Shown one piece after another: positions 37,001 to 49,000 of a stretch of 64,000 nucleotides of DNA; position 1 is the stretch's first letter; every line of letters starts with the position of its first letter. Position numbers and translations under genes: made by a program. The notes beneath the pieces are model-generated. The model did no database searches. It was not told where the DNA came from and saw nothing but the letters and a program-made list of their open reading frames with translations. This DNA is from Closterium sp. NIES-65 (taxonomy: Eukaryota; Streptophyta; Zygnematophyceae; Desmidiales; Closteriaceae): the NCBI GenBank assembly GCA_948144175.1, contig CANXME010002323.1:1-64000 (forward strand), read 5' to 3'.

Positions 37001-40000
37001 TCTCCTCACTCTCCCACGACTTGCCCCTTCCACAACAGCTCGCACAGGTGTGCTTTCTTTTCGATGCAACCGATATGCTCAGCTTGGCTGGTCTGATCTA
37101 CCACAGGCACAGGAGGGTCAGAATTCAGATGTCAGTAACGGCTATATGCACTCATAGGGTCTACTTGTGATTGTGACTTTTGAGGCGCCTCAAAAGGGTC
37201 TACTTGTGATTGTGACTTTTGAGGCGCCTCAAAAGGGTCTACTTGTGATTGTGACTTTTGAGGCGCCTCAAAAGGGTCTACTTGTGATTGTGACTTTTGA
37301 GGCGCCTCAAAAGGGTCTACTTGTGATTGTGACTTTTGAGGCGCCTCAAAAGGGTCTACTTGTGATTGTGACTTTTGAGGCGCCTTGTCGCGTGATTAAC
37401 ACTTAGCTGGCAACTAAGTGTGAATTACACAGCAGCCAAGGTGAGGTGTACTATAGTTTACTGCTTTTTGCATTTTACTTTGTTTGCTCTTTTGGAATGT
37501 TACTGTACTATACAGAGTCGAGCTGCTGAGGATTTCGAGGTGGTTGGGGGGGAGGTTGGTGGCGAATTCGATTCCAGCCAGCCTGGGAATTCAATTCGCC
37601 ATTCACCAGGCTGGAAGGCGGTGCATGCCTAGTGGGCCGAGTGGGACCCAGCTAGCACCTTGAAGCCTACGCGATCAGCTCGGCTGACTCGCGCTTAGGA
37701 GTAGAGGTAGCTTGCGGGACAAGGCACCTAGGCAGGAGGGGATGTAGACTGGGGTAGCGCTCAGACTCGTTGCTTTTTGCTTGTATGTTTCTCGTTTACT
37801 GCAATTGTGATTTCCTAAACCACGGGGAACTAGCAGTAGAGAGGAGCTGAAGCAAATCGGCGGAGCCCTTGCGAGGGAGTTAAGTCTTGTTTCATACAAG
37901 CAAAAAGGGTAGTCAGGATTACGATTGTTGAGAGAAGAGGTGGCAGGATCTACTGCCTGGAGTTGCCCACGGTGATGCACCGTGAGGAATGAGTAATTTC
38001 GACCGTGAGCTTCACACTCATCAACTGCGCTCTGGACACCGATTCCCGGCGAGGATGATGGAGGGACGTGATCCGCCGGTCAGGATGCCTGGATTTCGGG
38101 CGGGCGAAGGAGGGACGATCTCGCGCGGTAACCAAGGCGGGGATCGGGAGGAAGAACGAGGTGTACACGGAGAACAACAGTCGAGCTCTGCATGCGACTC
38201 GCCCGCGGAGAGGAGTGGAGGGCGACCTGTGGGGAGTGGATCTCGCCGAGGAAATCCAGATCTGGGAGGAGACGATCAACATGAAGATCGACGAAGTCAG
38301 AAGGGAGGGGAAGATCATCGAGAAGAACGGCGGAGTCAGAGAGGAGAAGAAGATCAACGTGAAGAAAGGCGTAGTCTGAGGGGAGGAGACGATCAATCGG
38401 TGGAACGACGAAGTCAGCGAGGCAAGGAAGCATATCACGGATTCTCTGCTGGAGGATACGAAGCCATGGAGGCCGGGAGAGCAGGGCGACCTGCAGGGAG
38501 TGGAGAAGGAGGGAACACAAGCTGGGGGACAGGCAGGTCGATGAGTACTACACCCCCCAAAATTGAGGTACCAGACCGCTTCTCGGGGGCACCCGGAGAG
38601 GAGCCCACGCTGAAAAACTACCTGATGATGATTGAAGACATTCGCTACTGCTGGGATAGGGAGCGACTGGATCCTATTGAATTTTTCAGAGGCTTGGGGA
38701 GGACTCTCAAAGGAGAGGCGTTGACTCATTACCGCGTGGAGAGGCAGGGGCTGCTGATGCGGAGCAACAGAGGAGATATCTTACCGGCAGATATTACGGA
38801 CCGTTTCTTGGAAAGCCTGCAGGAGCAGTTCCCGGGGCATTCGGCGGACCGGATGGCGGAGTTTCAAGACTTCAGAAGAGCGCCGGCAGAGTCGATGTTG
38901 GCCTACTATAACCGTTTACTGGAGCTGGCAGAGGATATGGGCTGCGTGGAGGAGCGCATCCTAGTGACCAAGTTCGTCAACGGACTGGATGGGGACTTGA
39001 TACGAGACATGAGAAGCCGACTATACTCCTTGGGGGGTACGGGCGAAGCTGCGACAGGTGTACCAGGTGGCGAAAGAAGTGGAGGATGGAAAGAGGTTTT
39101 TCGAAGGAATGAGGGGGTCAAGCTCCAGTCGGCCGAGCGAACGTCGGAGGCCTGCTTGGGCAGCGGTGGAAGGGAGACAGGGGGAAGAGGAACGAAGAGA
39201 GAGGCCGTCTGAAGATAGACGCAGGTGTTACAAGTGCGGCGAAAAGGGGCACGTGCGGAAGGACTGCGCCATAGACATAGTGTGCGACACCTGCAAGATG
39301 AAAGGACATTTCAGACGTGACTGCCCCAAGGCACCTATCTGCACCGGGTGTGGGAAAAGGGGGCATACTGAAGACAGGTGCTACAGCAAGGGAGAGAGAA
39401 TGCGAGGAAAATCGGCAAGGGAGTTACAGTTAGAGAGAGAGGTGGCGAAGCTGAAGGGACAGTTGGAGAAGACTGAGATTAGTGAGGACCCTGAGAAGGC
39501 ATTGCTGGCTTGGGAGGACGATGAAGAGGAGGAGTATGAGAGAGAGGAGGCAGAGTACGGGGCCATGGCCATACCACCTAGAGACCGAGAGGAGTTGGGG
39601 CTGCGCAGCGGCGGGAAGGATGGCAGGACAGAGCAGAAGCAGCCTGAAAGGAGAACCCCTCGGCAACAAGAAGAAAGCCATAAGCCGAGGACGGCTCGAC
39701 GGCATCCTGAGGAGAGACTCGTCTGCCAACCCACGGCCCTGGTGGTAGAACCTAAGGCAGTGGCTGTCAGGGGCATATTAGTGGAGAACGCCGTGGTGGA
39801 TACAGGCGCACAGAGTGTCCTGCTGGGAAGGAAGCTGACAGAACAGTTACGGGAGAAAGGGGACTTGGAAATAGTAAACAGAGGCATACTGATCATGACA
39901 GCCGAGGGAGGGGCACCAAAGTGGATGCCCTGTACTAAGGACCCCATCGAGATTACTCTGCAGCCGGGAGAGAAGGGAGAAACGACGATAAGAGTGCAAT

Positions 40001-43000
40001 GTGGGCTGACCGAATCGGAGGATTATGATGTTCTGCTGGGGATGGAGCTGCTATTCAAGATAGGTACAACAATTTGTACCTGGCAGGAACAGGTGCTCTA
40101 CCGCTCGGATTTCTGGATTGAGGGAAAGGAGTTGAGTGAGCTGCCAGTGCGGTTTGTCAAGACAGAACCGAAGAAGGCTTGGAGGGCGGAGGGCATGAGA
40201 AGAGAGAGCGTAAGGAGGGGGAGTACCAAAGAGGGCAAGGTCGGAGCTAACCTGAACCAGTATAGCGTTACCTTAGTGGAGCTGTTTGGAGGGCTGGGGG
40301 CAGGCTTAGCGGCGGCACTGGAAGCAGGGCTGAAGGTGAAAAGATGGGTGTATGTGGAAATAGACCCGGAGGTGAGGAGGATGGCTTGGAAGCATGCACA
40401 GATACTGCAGCAGCGGTACCCAGCTCAACTGGCGAAGGAAGTGATACGGGAGGCCATGCAGAATGAGAAGTGGGATGTGGGACAGCTTACCAAGGAAGAC
40501 GTGAACCGCTGGGGAAAGGTGGACCTGTTGGTAGCAGGGTGGGAGTGCCAGGGTACTTCCCGAGCGGGGAAGGGAAGAGGAATGCAGGATGACCGCACGG
40601 CGATGGTGACAACACTGCTGACGATTATGAGGTGGGCGAGAGAATCTGGCGGGGAATATGCGTACATCCTAGAACATGTGGATATGAGGAGTGATAGCAG
40701 GGAGCCGGTCCGAGCCGTACGCGAACTGGTGGAAGCAGAATTGGGAAGGGGAGTGAGTTGTGACGGGGCACAGCTGGGGGCAAGGTGTCATAGAGTGCGG
40801 CAGTACTGGCAGAACGTCCTGCCAGAAGGAGAACTGAGGGCGAGATTAGCAAGGGTGGAGAGAGATGAGAGCCGAATCGTGGAAGACATTCTGGAACCAG
40901 GGAGAGTGGCCGCCCCAGTGGTAAAGCCAGATCATCCGCGACAGTATCAGTGTAACCGAGTGGGGGAAGCGAGGAGGGCCTGGCCGACACTGGTGGCCTA
41001 TGCAAAGGCACGGGGATTTGTCGAAGTGGAAGGGACTCCAGGTCCAGGGATGGTGTATGATCACCGTAAGAAAAGATGGGAGGAGCCGACTGCTTTGGAG
41101 AGGGAATTAGCCATGGGGTACCTGCCGGGGGCAACTGCAGCAGATGGAGTAGGGGAGGAGGTGCGCAAAGCTGCCTTGGGCCGAGCCATAGACCAGCACT
41201 CACTGCGATGGCTAATTAGTGAGATGAGAAAGGGGCCAGCCGAGAAAAAGGGAAAGACGGAAGAGGAGAAGTGCAGGGGTAGCAAGCAGGCTGCTTACGC
41301 CGCTGTCAGCAAGCTCACAGACGAGAAGGAGATCAAAACTGCACCACCAGTAGGGACGGAAGCAGAGCCGGGCAAAACCTGGGAGCTGGGGGCAGGTATA
41401 GGGGAGCAAGCAGCCGAAGCAATCAGGGAGGTGTTGCAGCAGCATAGGGGCACCTTCGCCTATAACCTGCAGGAATTGGGGAGATACAAGGGGAGAGAGC
41501 TGGAGCTGAACCTCACGACTGAGCTACCTACATACCAACGCAGGAGGCGAATGAATGCGGAGGATGCAGCCATCTGCAAGGAGAAATGTGAGGAGTTGCT
41601 AGCTGCAGGGATTATTCGCCCGTCAGAATCAAGTTACGCGGCGGCCACGGTGGTGGCTGCTAGGAAGGACATCACGGGAAAGATTCTAGCGAAGCGGATG
41701 TGCGGGGATTTTCGGGAGCTGAACAAGATTACAAGCCCAGACAGATACCCTATGCCGACTGCTGAAGACATTTTCGACCGGCTGGAAGGGGCCACCGTCT
41801 TTACCACCTTGGACCTGCGGCAGGGCTTCAATCAAATAGGCATTAGAGAAGCAGATAAACGGAAAACAGCATTTCACGGGGTGGACGGTTTGTATGAGTA
41901 CAACGTTATGCCTTTCGGGCTTCGTAACGCACCAGCAGTGTTCCAGAGAGCCATGGATCAAGTGCTGAAGGGGGTTCCAGCCGCAGCATGCTACATTGAT
42001 GACGTGTTGATTTACAGCAGCAGCAAAGAACAGCATGTGCAAGATCTGAAGCAGACTCTGGAGGCAATAGCAGCTGCGGGGCTGACGTGTCACCCAGATA
42101 AGTGTAAGATAGCGAGGCACACGGTGGCTTACCTGGGGTTTGAAGTGAAGGGCGGTCGGCTGGCCATACAAGAGGCAAAGGTTAAGGTGCTGGAGAACCT
42201 GGCAGCGCCAAAGGATAAGACAGGGCTGCGGGCGTTACTCGGCTTCCTGAATTATTACAGGAAGTTTGTGTCAAACTTCAGTCGCCGTGCCTACGTGCTG
42301 AACCAGCTGCTGAGGGAAGGGAAGAGCTGGCAATGGGGAGAGGTGGAGGAGGCAGCAAGGCAGGACTTGCTCGAAGCAGTTAGGACAGGGACCTTACTGC
42401 AGATACCGAGGGCAGAAGCGCCTTTCATCCTGTACACGGACTGGAGCAGTACGGGAATGGGAGCGGTGCTCTGCCAAGAAATCGAGGGAGAGGAAAGAGT
42501 GATAGCCTTTGCCAGCCGAAGCTGCAGCCCATCCGAGGCTAACTACTGCTCATACGAGGGAGAGGGCCTGACGGCAGTGTGGGGAATCACGCATTTCAAG
42601 GTATACCTGCAGGGCCGGCACTTCACATTAGTGACTGATCATCAGCCACTGCTATGGTTGATGACTAATCAAGAGCTGACGGGAAGAAACGCTCGATGGG
42701 CTATCAAGTTGTTGGGATTTGACTTTGAGATCCGGCACCGACCGGGTAAAACACTGCAGCATGCAGATGGGCTGTCAAGGAACCCACCACCGATGCAGCC
42801 GGTAGCGCAGCTGGCGGCCTTAGCCCACACCGTGGCCGTAAGCTGGGGGCAGGAGAAGGGAGAGAAGCGGTTAGCAGATATATGGGAGGACGAGGAGACC
42901 ATGAGCTGGATCAAAGGGGAGCCACTGGAGGAGGAAGGCGTAAGTGAGAGAGCAAGAGCCAGAGGGCAGCATTACAGATGGTTTCAGGAGCAGCTGCAGC

Positions 43001-46000
43001 TGAGGACCAGCGAAGGATGGAGGGTAGTGCCGCAGCCGCAAGAGAGGAACAGGATCATGGGGAAGGTGCATGCGAAGCTGGGACATTACGGCATCACCAG
43101 GACACGGCAGCTGCTGAGCACCATGTACTGGTGGGCAAGCATGGGGAAGGATGTGGCAGGACTGGTAGCCAGCTGCGAGGCTTGTCAAAGGAATAAAGCA
43201 AGGCTGGAAAAGGAGAGGGAGGAGCTGCACTCACTACCGATTCGGGGGTTAGGTTACAGGTGGTCGCTGGACCTGGCAGGAGAGTTACCATTATCAAAAG
43301 GAGGGAAGCAGTACATCCTGATCATGGTTGAGCACACGAGCAAATGGGTGGAGGCGCGAGCATTACCAAGCAAGAGTAGCGCACTGATAGCGGACGCATT
43401 CGAGGAGTTAGTACTGACCAGGTACGGTGCATGTGGGGAGGTGCTTACCGATCAAGGGACAGAATTTCAAGGGAGCTTTGATGAGCTGCTAGAGGAGATG
43501 GGCATTACGCATCGTGTCACCTCAAGGTATCACCCTCAATCGGACGGGCTGACAGAGAGGCTCATACAAACCGTGAAGAAAGGACTTCGGGCCTATGGAG
43601 AGACACACAAGAGGAGTTGGGACAGGGATCTCTGGTGGGTGCTTGCGGGATACCGGTTTGCGAAGCAGGCAGCGCTGAAGCATTTGTCCCCGTATCATCT
43701 ACTGTACGGACGGGACCCGGTGCTACCTGTGGATGCACCGAAGCTGCTCTCGGCGACGATTGAAGCGGACGAGCCGAGCCTGTGGGCGGGATTAGCGGAG
43801 AAGAGGGCGAGGTATCTGAAAGAGCTGACTCCAGCTGCCTTGGATAATCTACACGTGGCGCAGCGAGGGATGCAAGGCGGTACCAGCAGCGCAAAGCAGG
43901 AGGGATGGGAGGAAAGAGTCACCAAGTGGAAGCGGGGCAGGAGGTGTACCTGCGCAGGGCTAAGCGAGATACGCTGGACTTAGCTGTGGGACCGGAGCGA
44001 TGGAGGGTGAAAGAGGTAAGGGAGTCGGGGGTGCTAGTGCTGGAGGATGATCGAGGGGAGTACCTGAAGGAGCATATCACCAACGTGGCCAGGGCGGGAA
44101 GGGAGAAGCCTCAGGCATTGGATCCCGTGTCTGGAGCAGCTCGGGTGCGTGCTCAGTCACGGGAGGGGGCAGGGAAGCCTGAGATACGAGGAGGGGATCA
44201 GAACAGAGTGATTACATACGCCAGGAGGAAGAAGGGATGAGCCGGTCACCTGGATGAGAGGTGGAGGGAGAGGGAGTGAGGAAGTCAGGCAGGGATGCAA
44301 GGGAGAGTGAGAAGGAAGGGACAGCAGAGGGGATTCACGACAGCTGTCGCGTGATTAACACTTAGCTGGCAACTAAGTGTGAATTACACAGCAGCCAAGG
44401 TGAGGTGTACTATAGTTTACTGCTTTTTGCATTTTACTTTGTTTGCTCTTTTGGAATGTTACTGTACTATACAGAGTCGAGCTGCTGAGGATTTCGAGGT
44501 GGTTGGGGGGGAGGTTGGTGGCGAATTCGATTCCAGCCAGCCTGGGAATTCAATTCGCCATTCACCAGGCTGGAAGGCGGTGCATGCCTAGTGGGCCGAG
44601 TGGGACCCAGCTAGCACCTTGAAGCCTACGCGATCAGCTCGGCTGACTCGCGCTTAGGAGTAGAGGTAGCTTGCGGGACAAGGCACCTAGGCAGGAGGGG
44701 ATGTAGACTGGGGTAGCGCTCAGACTCGTTGCTTTTTGCTTGTATGTTTCTCGTTTACTGCAATTGTGATTTCCTAAACCACGGGGAACTAGCAGTAGAG
44801 AGGAGCTGAAGCAAATCGGCGGAGCCCTTGCGAGGGAGTTAAGTCTTGTTTCCAGGGAAGCCTGAGATACGAGGAGGGGATCAGAACAGAGTGATTACAT
44901 ACGCCAGGAGGAAGAAGGGATGAGCCGGTCACCTGGATGAGAGGTGGAGGGAGAGGGAGTGAGGAAGTCAGGCAGGGATGCAAGGGAGAGTGAGAAGGAA
45001 GGGACAGCAGAGGGGATTCACGACAGCTGTCGCGTGATTAACACTTAGCTGGCAACTAAGTGTGAATTACACAGCAGCCAAGGTGAGGTGTACTATAGTT
45101 TACTGCTTTTTGCATTTTACTTTGTTTGCTCTTTTGGAATGTTACTGTACTATACAGAGTCGAGCTGCTGAGGATTTCGAGGTGGTTGGGGGGGAGGTTG
45201 GTGGCGAATTCGATTCCAGCCAGCCTGGGAATTCAATTCGCCATTCACCAGGCTGGAAGGCGGTGCATGCCTAGTGGGCCGAGTGGGACCCAGCTAGCAC
45301 CTTGAAGCCTACGCGATCAGCTCGGCTGACTCGCGCTTAGGAGTAGAGGTAGCTTGCGGGACAAGGCACCTAGGCAGGAGGGGATGTAGACTGGGGTAGC
45401 GCTCAGACTCGTTGCTTTTTGCTTGTATGTTTCTCGTTTACTGCAATTGTGATTTCCTAAACCACGGGGAACTAGCAGTAGAGAGGAGCTGAAGCAAATC
45501 GGCGGAGCCCTTGCGAGGGAGTTAAGTCTTGTTTCCAGGGAAGCCTGAGATACGAGGAGGGGATCAGAACAGAGTGATTACATACGCCAGGAGGAAGAAG
45601 GGATGAGCCGGTCACCTGGATGAGAGGTGGAGGGAGAGGGAGTGAGGAAGTCAGGCAGGGATGCAAGGGAGAGTGAGAAGGAAGGGACAGCAGAGGGGAT
45701 TCACGACAGCCTCAAAAGGGTCTACTTGTGATTGTGACTTTTGAGGCGCCTCAAAAGGGTCTACTTGTGATTGTGACTTTTGAGGCGCCTCAAAAGGGTC
45801 TACTTGTGATTGTGACTTTTGAGGCGCCTCAAAAGGGTCTACTTGTGATTGTGACTTTTGAGGCACCTCGTGCACTTCTGCTTCTGCGTGTGCTTTCTTC
45901 TGTCCGCGGACCTCGTTCCTTCCTCACTGCCAACTCTGTCGCCTATGCTGCCCACTGCCCACACCTCACTCTAGGGCTCTTTCTTTCCTCCTCCCCCTCC

Positions 46001-49000
46001 CCCCCCCCCCACTCCCTCCCTCCCTCCCTCCCTCCCTCCCTCCCTTTCTCCCCCCTACCCGCCCTCCACCGTCTTGCAGCTTGCATCTCGGGCCATCAGC
46101 CTCTCCCCAGCTGTTCTCGCACAGAGGTGTGCAGATCAAATCTTGTGTGTTGTTTTAGACTGGGGTTTGAGGGCGAAATTTCTGTTGTGAGGATTGATTG
46201 GTCATCTGTGCATTGCATTTCCCCCAGCAGTATCAACCGACCAACAATCTTCCATGACTATCTCTGCCTTCCCACTGCCCATATCAAATCAAAGTGCATT
46301 GCATTTCCCCCAGCAGTATCAACCGACCAACAATCTTCCATGACTATCTCTGCCTTCCCACTGCCCATATCAAATCAAAGTGCATTGCATTTCCCCCAGC
46401 AGTATCAACCGACCAACAATCTTCCATGACTATCTCTGCCTTCCCACTGCCCATATCTCCCCTCCCATCTCCTCCCCCCACCTGCCCTCTCAGTCTGGAA
46501 GCTCTCTGCAACCACCTCGCCTCCACCAAGCACCTCCTTTGGTGCGACGAAACTGCCCCTGCAGCCAAAGGCGTGGAGGGAGCAGCAGGCAGCAGCAGTC
46601 GTGAGCTGGACGCAGGGGGGCCTGGGGATGGACTGCCACGCCCCTCTGCTGAGGCCCTTACTGCCACGTGGCAGATGCTGCAGGTGTCACGACGGCTGAG
46701 CGAATCAGACCCCTGTACGAGCACCATCCGGGCATGCCTTGGCAGGCTTCTGGCTGCTGTGAGTGACTAGCCTTGCTCGTCCGTGGATGTGCTAGTTCAC
46801 GTCAGCATGCTAATATCCCTGCATTCTAGCTCCTTTCCCCACATACCTTACTACCTTCCATCCTTGTGCTGTGTCATCGTGTCTTGCTGGCAGCTGGGGA
46901 TATGGGATGCTTCCGCCGTTTCCTTCAAGCCTCCAGCCACAGCAACTTCAACAGCAGCACCAACAGCAGTGTCAGCACCCACGGGTGGTGTGACAGTAGT
47001 GAATGCGGATCCAGCAGGAGAGGGCGTTCACGAGGGGGTGATTGTATCGGTGCTTAAGCTGCTGGCCACCCTCCTTGTTGATCCAGATGTCCATGCCATT
47101 CAGCTCGCCGCACAAACAATCGAGGTCCGTCCGGTGCTTGCTCTGCTCCTGCCTTCCTCCTGCCTGCTTAAGCTGTTGAGTCAAGATCCGTCGCTCTTCC
47201 CTGTTGCATCAGCGCTGCGACTGCACCGTGTCACAGTGCATTGAAAAGCCTGTTGGATCGCTCTCGACAGTAACTTCACAGCTTGTCCTTTCTGTTTCAG
47301 GGGCCTCACAGAGCACTCGCTTCCATCCATCTATTCCCTTGTCCACCACATGCCCCTGCGCTGTGCTGCCCGCTTCCACGGCAGGCCATTCTCATGACAG
47401 AGAGGGGCCATCGGGTCTTTACTGCAACAGGCTTTGAGGAGAAGCAGTACCTCGAGGTGGGCTGAGCTGAGCCGCGGATGATCTAAAAGTTGTGCATGGT
47501 GATGGTGCTGCTATGGACGGACCTGAACTCCAATGTTGTACCTTGTCTTGCGTGAGTTGCTGTTTGTGACTTGGACGGCCCGCTGCCATCCTGTGCTGCT
47601 TTGGTCAGAGCCACCTGTTTGTATCCTGCCACGCGCACCAATCCCTCTGGCGCCATCGTTTATTGCTTGCCCTGCTGTCTTTTTCTCCAGGCGCACATAA
47701 AGACGGTCAACACCGCCCATGCACAGCAGATTATCCAGCGCCTAAGAGCCGATGCAGGAGGTGCGTGTCTCGAGCTGCTGGCAATTGAGCCGTGCTCATC
47801 AATCGCCTCCCGCCTCTGCCTCCCTCTCACTCACTCACTCGCTCACATTTTCCGAACAGTCTTTTCTCTTTTCAAACACCTTCCTCGCTCTGTCTCTCTG
47901 TCTCTCTGTCCCTCGCTCTCTCTCTCCAGCCTCCATGCCTCCACTGGACGACCCCGCAGTGTGGCAGGCAGTGGGCGCATCTCACGAGGCGTGGGTGTGC
48001 CGCGTGGTGCATTTGCTCATTCTGCACGCGCCAGACGACATTCTCACGTGAGTGACGAATTTGAATGGTTTGGGGTGCTGGGTGGCACTAGCATTGTGGC
48101 TGGCAGAGTTGGTTGGCTTGTGAGAACCCTACAAATCCTGCCAGGCAGCATTCCATTACCATCAACGAGGAACAGTGAGAATTCTAGCATTCGTCTCTCC
48201 CCTCCATCACCGGAATCTTGAAACCTGTGCCAGTTCTGTAGAGTGCATGCCTGACTCTGCCCTCCCTATCTGCATTATGCGCTCTTCGTCCCTCCCCAGT
48301 TTGCATCAAGCACTCACTCACCAACATGCAAGTCTCCTTCCCTTCTTCACTCCCTTTCTCTGCGAGCCACCCTGTCCAATGCTCCCCTCCTCCCACCCCG
48401 CCCCCCACTTCCCCCAGTCTGTGTGCGCCGCTGTGCCGTGTGAACGCCTCACTCGCTGCACTGCTCCTCCCCCACACACTCGCCACCCTCGCTGCCTCGC
48501 ATGCACCCACCAGTCTCCTCTGCCGCACTATCTCAACCCAGGTGGGTCGCCCTCTCCTCTGCTAAAATAAGTCAACCCATCTCCTCCGCCCCTCTCGTGC
48601 CCTTTCTCTCTCTACTATCTCCCCCCTTCCTGCCCATCCGCTTCTACTGCATATTCTGCTCAACCTCAATGTCCCCCGTCCCCCTCTCAACCCCTCCTTT
48701 CTGCCTCTCCTCTCACACCACCCTGCCCTCCCACGTGCTGCATCCAGCGCGGGGGTATCTCCCCTGCAGCTCCTATTGGACGCGCTAACAGCCCTCAGAT
48801 CAGAGCCTGCCTGCCACACCCTTTAAGAATCGTCAGAACCACACTCTCTCCCACCACCCCCTTCCCCCACCCCCACCCCTCCTGCAGCTCACCACACACG
48901 TGCTGCATCCACCTCGCACGCTGCAACTCCTCTTAGACGTGCTCACCGCCCTCAGAGCCTGCCACACTTTTAGTTATTATCAAAGCACTCCTCTCTCCGC

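Larger units (their letters stand above)
37386..45709 (+). mobile_element. Ty3/gypsy LTR retrotransposon with methyltransferase-like domain, in ATM intron 35
   Basis: The 5' LTR at 37386-37894 (about 509 bp, TGTCGCG ... TTTCA) is followed by gag, pol and a 3' LTR at about 44345-44852. The right end is unusual: after that LTR comes a copy of the 175-bp segment that precedes it, then a third LTR (45028-45535) and the 175-bp segment again, ending ACGACA at 45709. The termini TGTCG/CGACA are inverted. A 4-bp GCCT lies on both sides, reconstituting the GGCGCC palindrome core into which it inserted. All three LTRs look nearly identical, so insertion is recent. The element looks near-whole, with about one break. 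Confidence 0.93.

Noticed and set aside
37160-37385. CRISPR-like look of regularly spaced palindromic repeats
   Set aside because: Units are contiguous with constant 'spacers', and the context is a eukaryotic intron.
40255-41300. A host methyltransferase gene split by the gypsy element
   Set aside because: The domain is continuous and in frame with protease before it and reverse transcriptase after it, so it belongs to pol.
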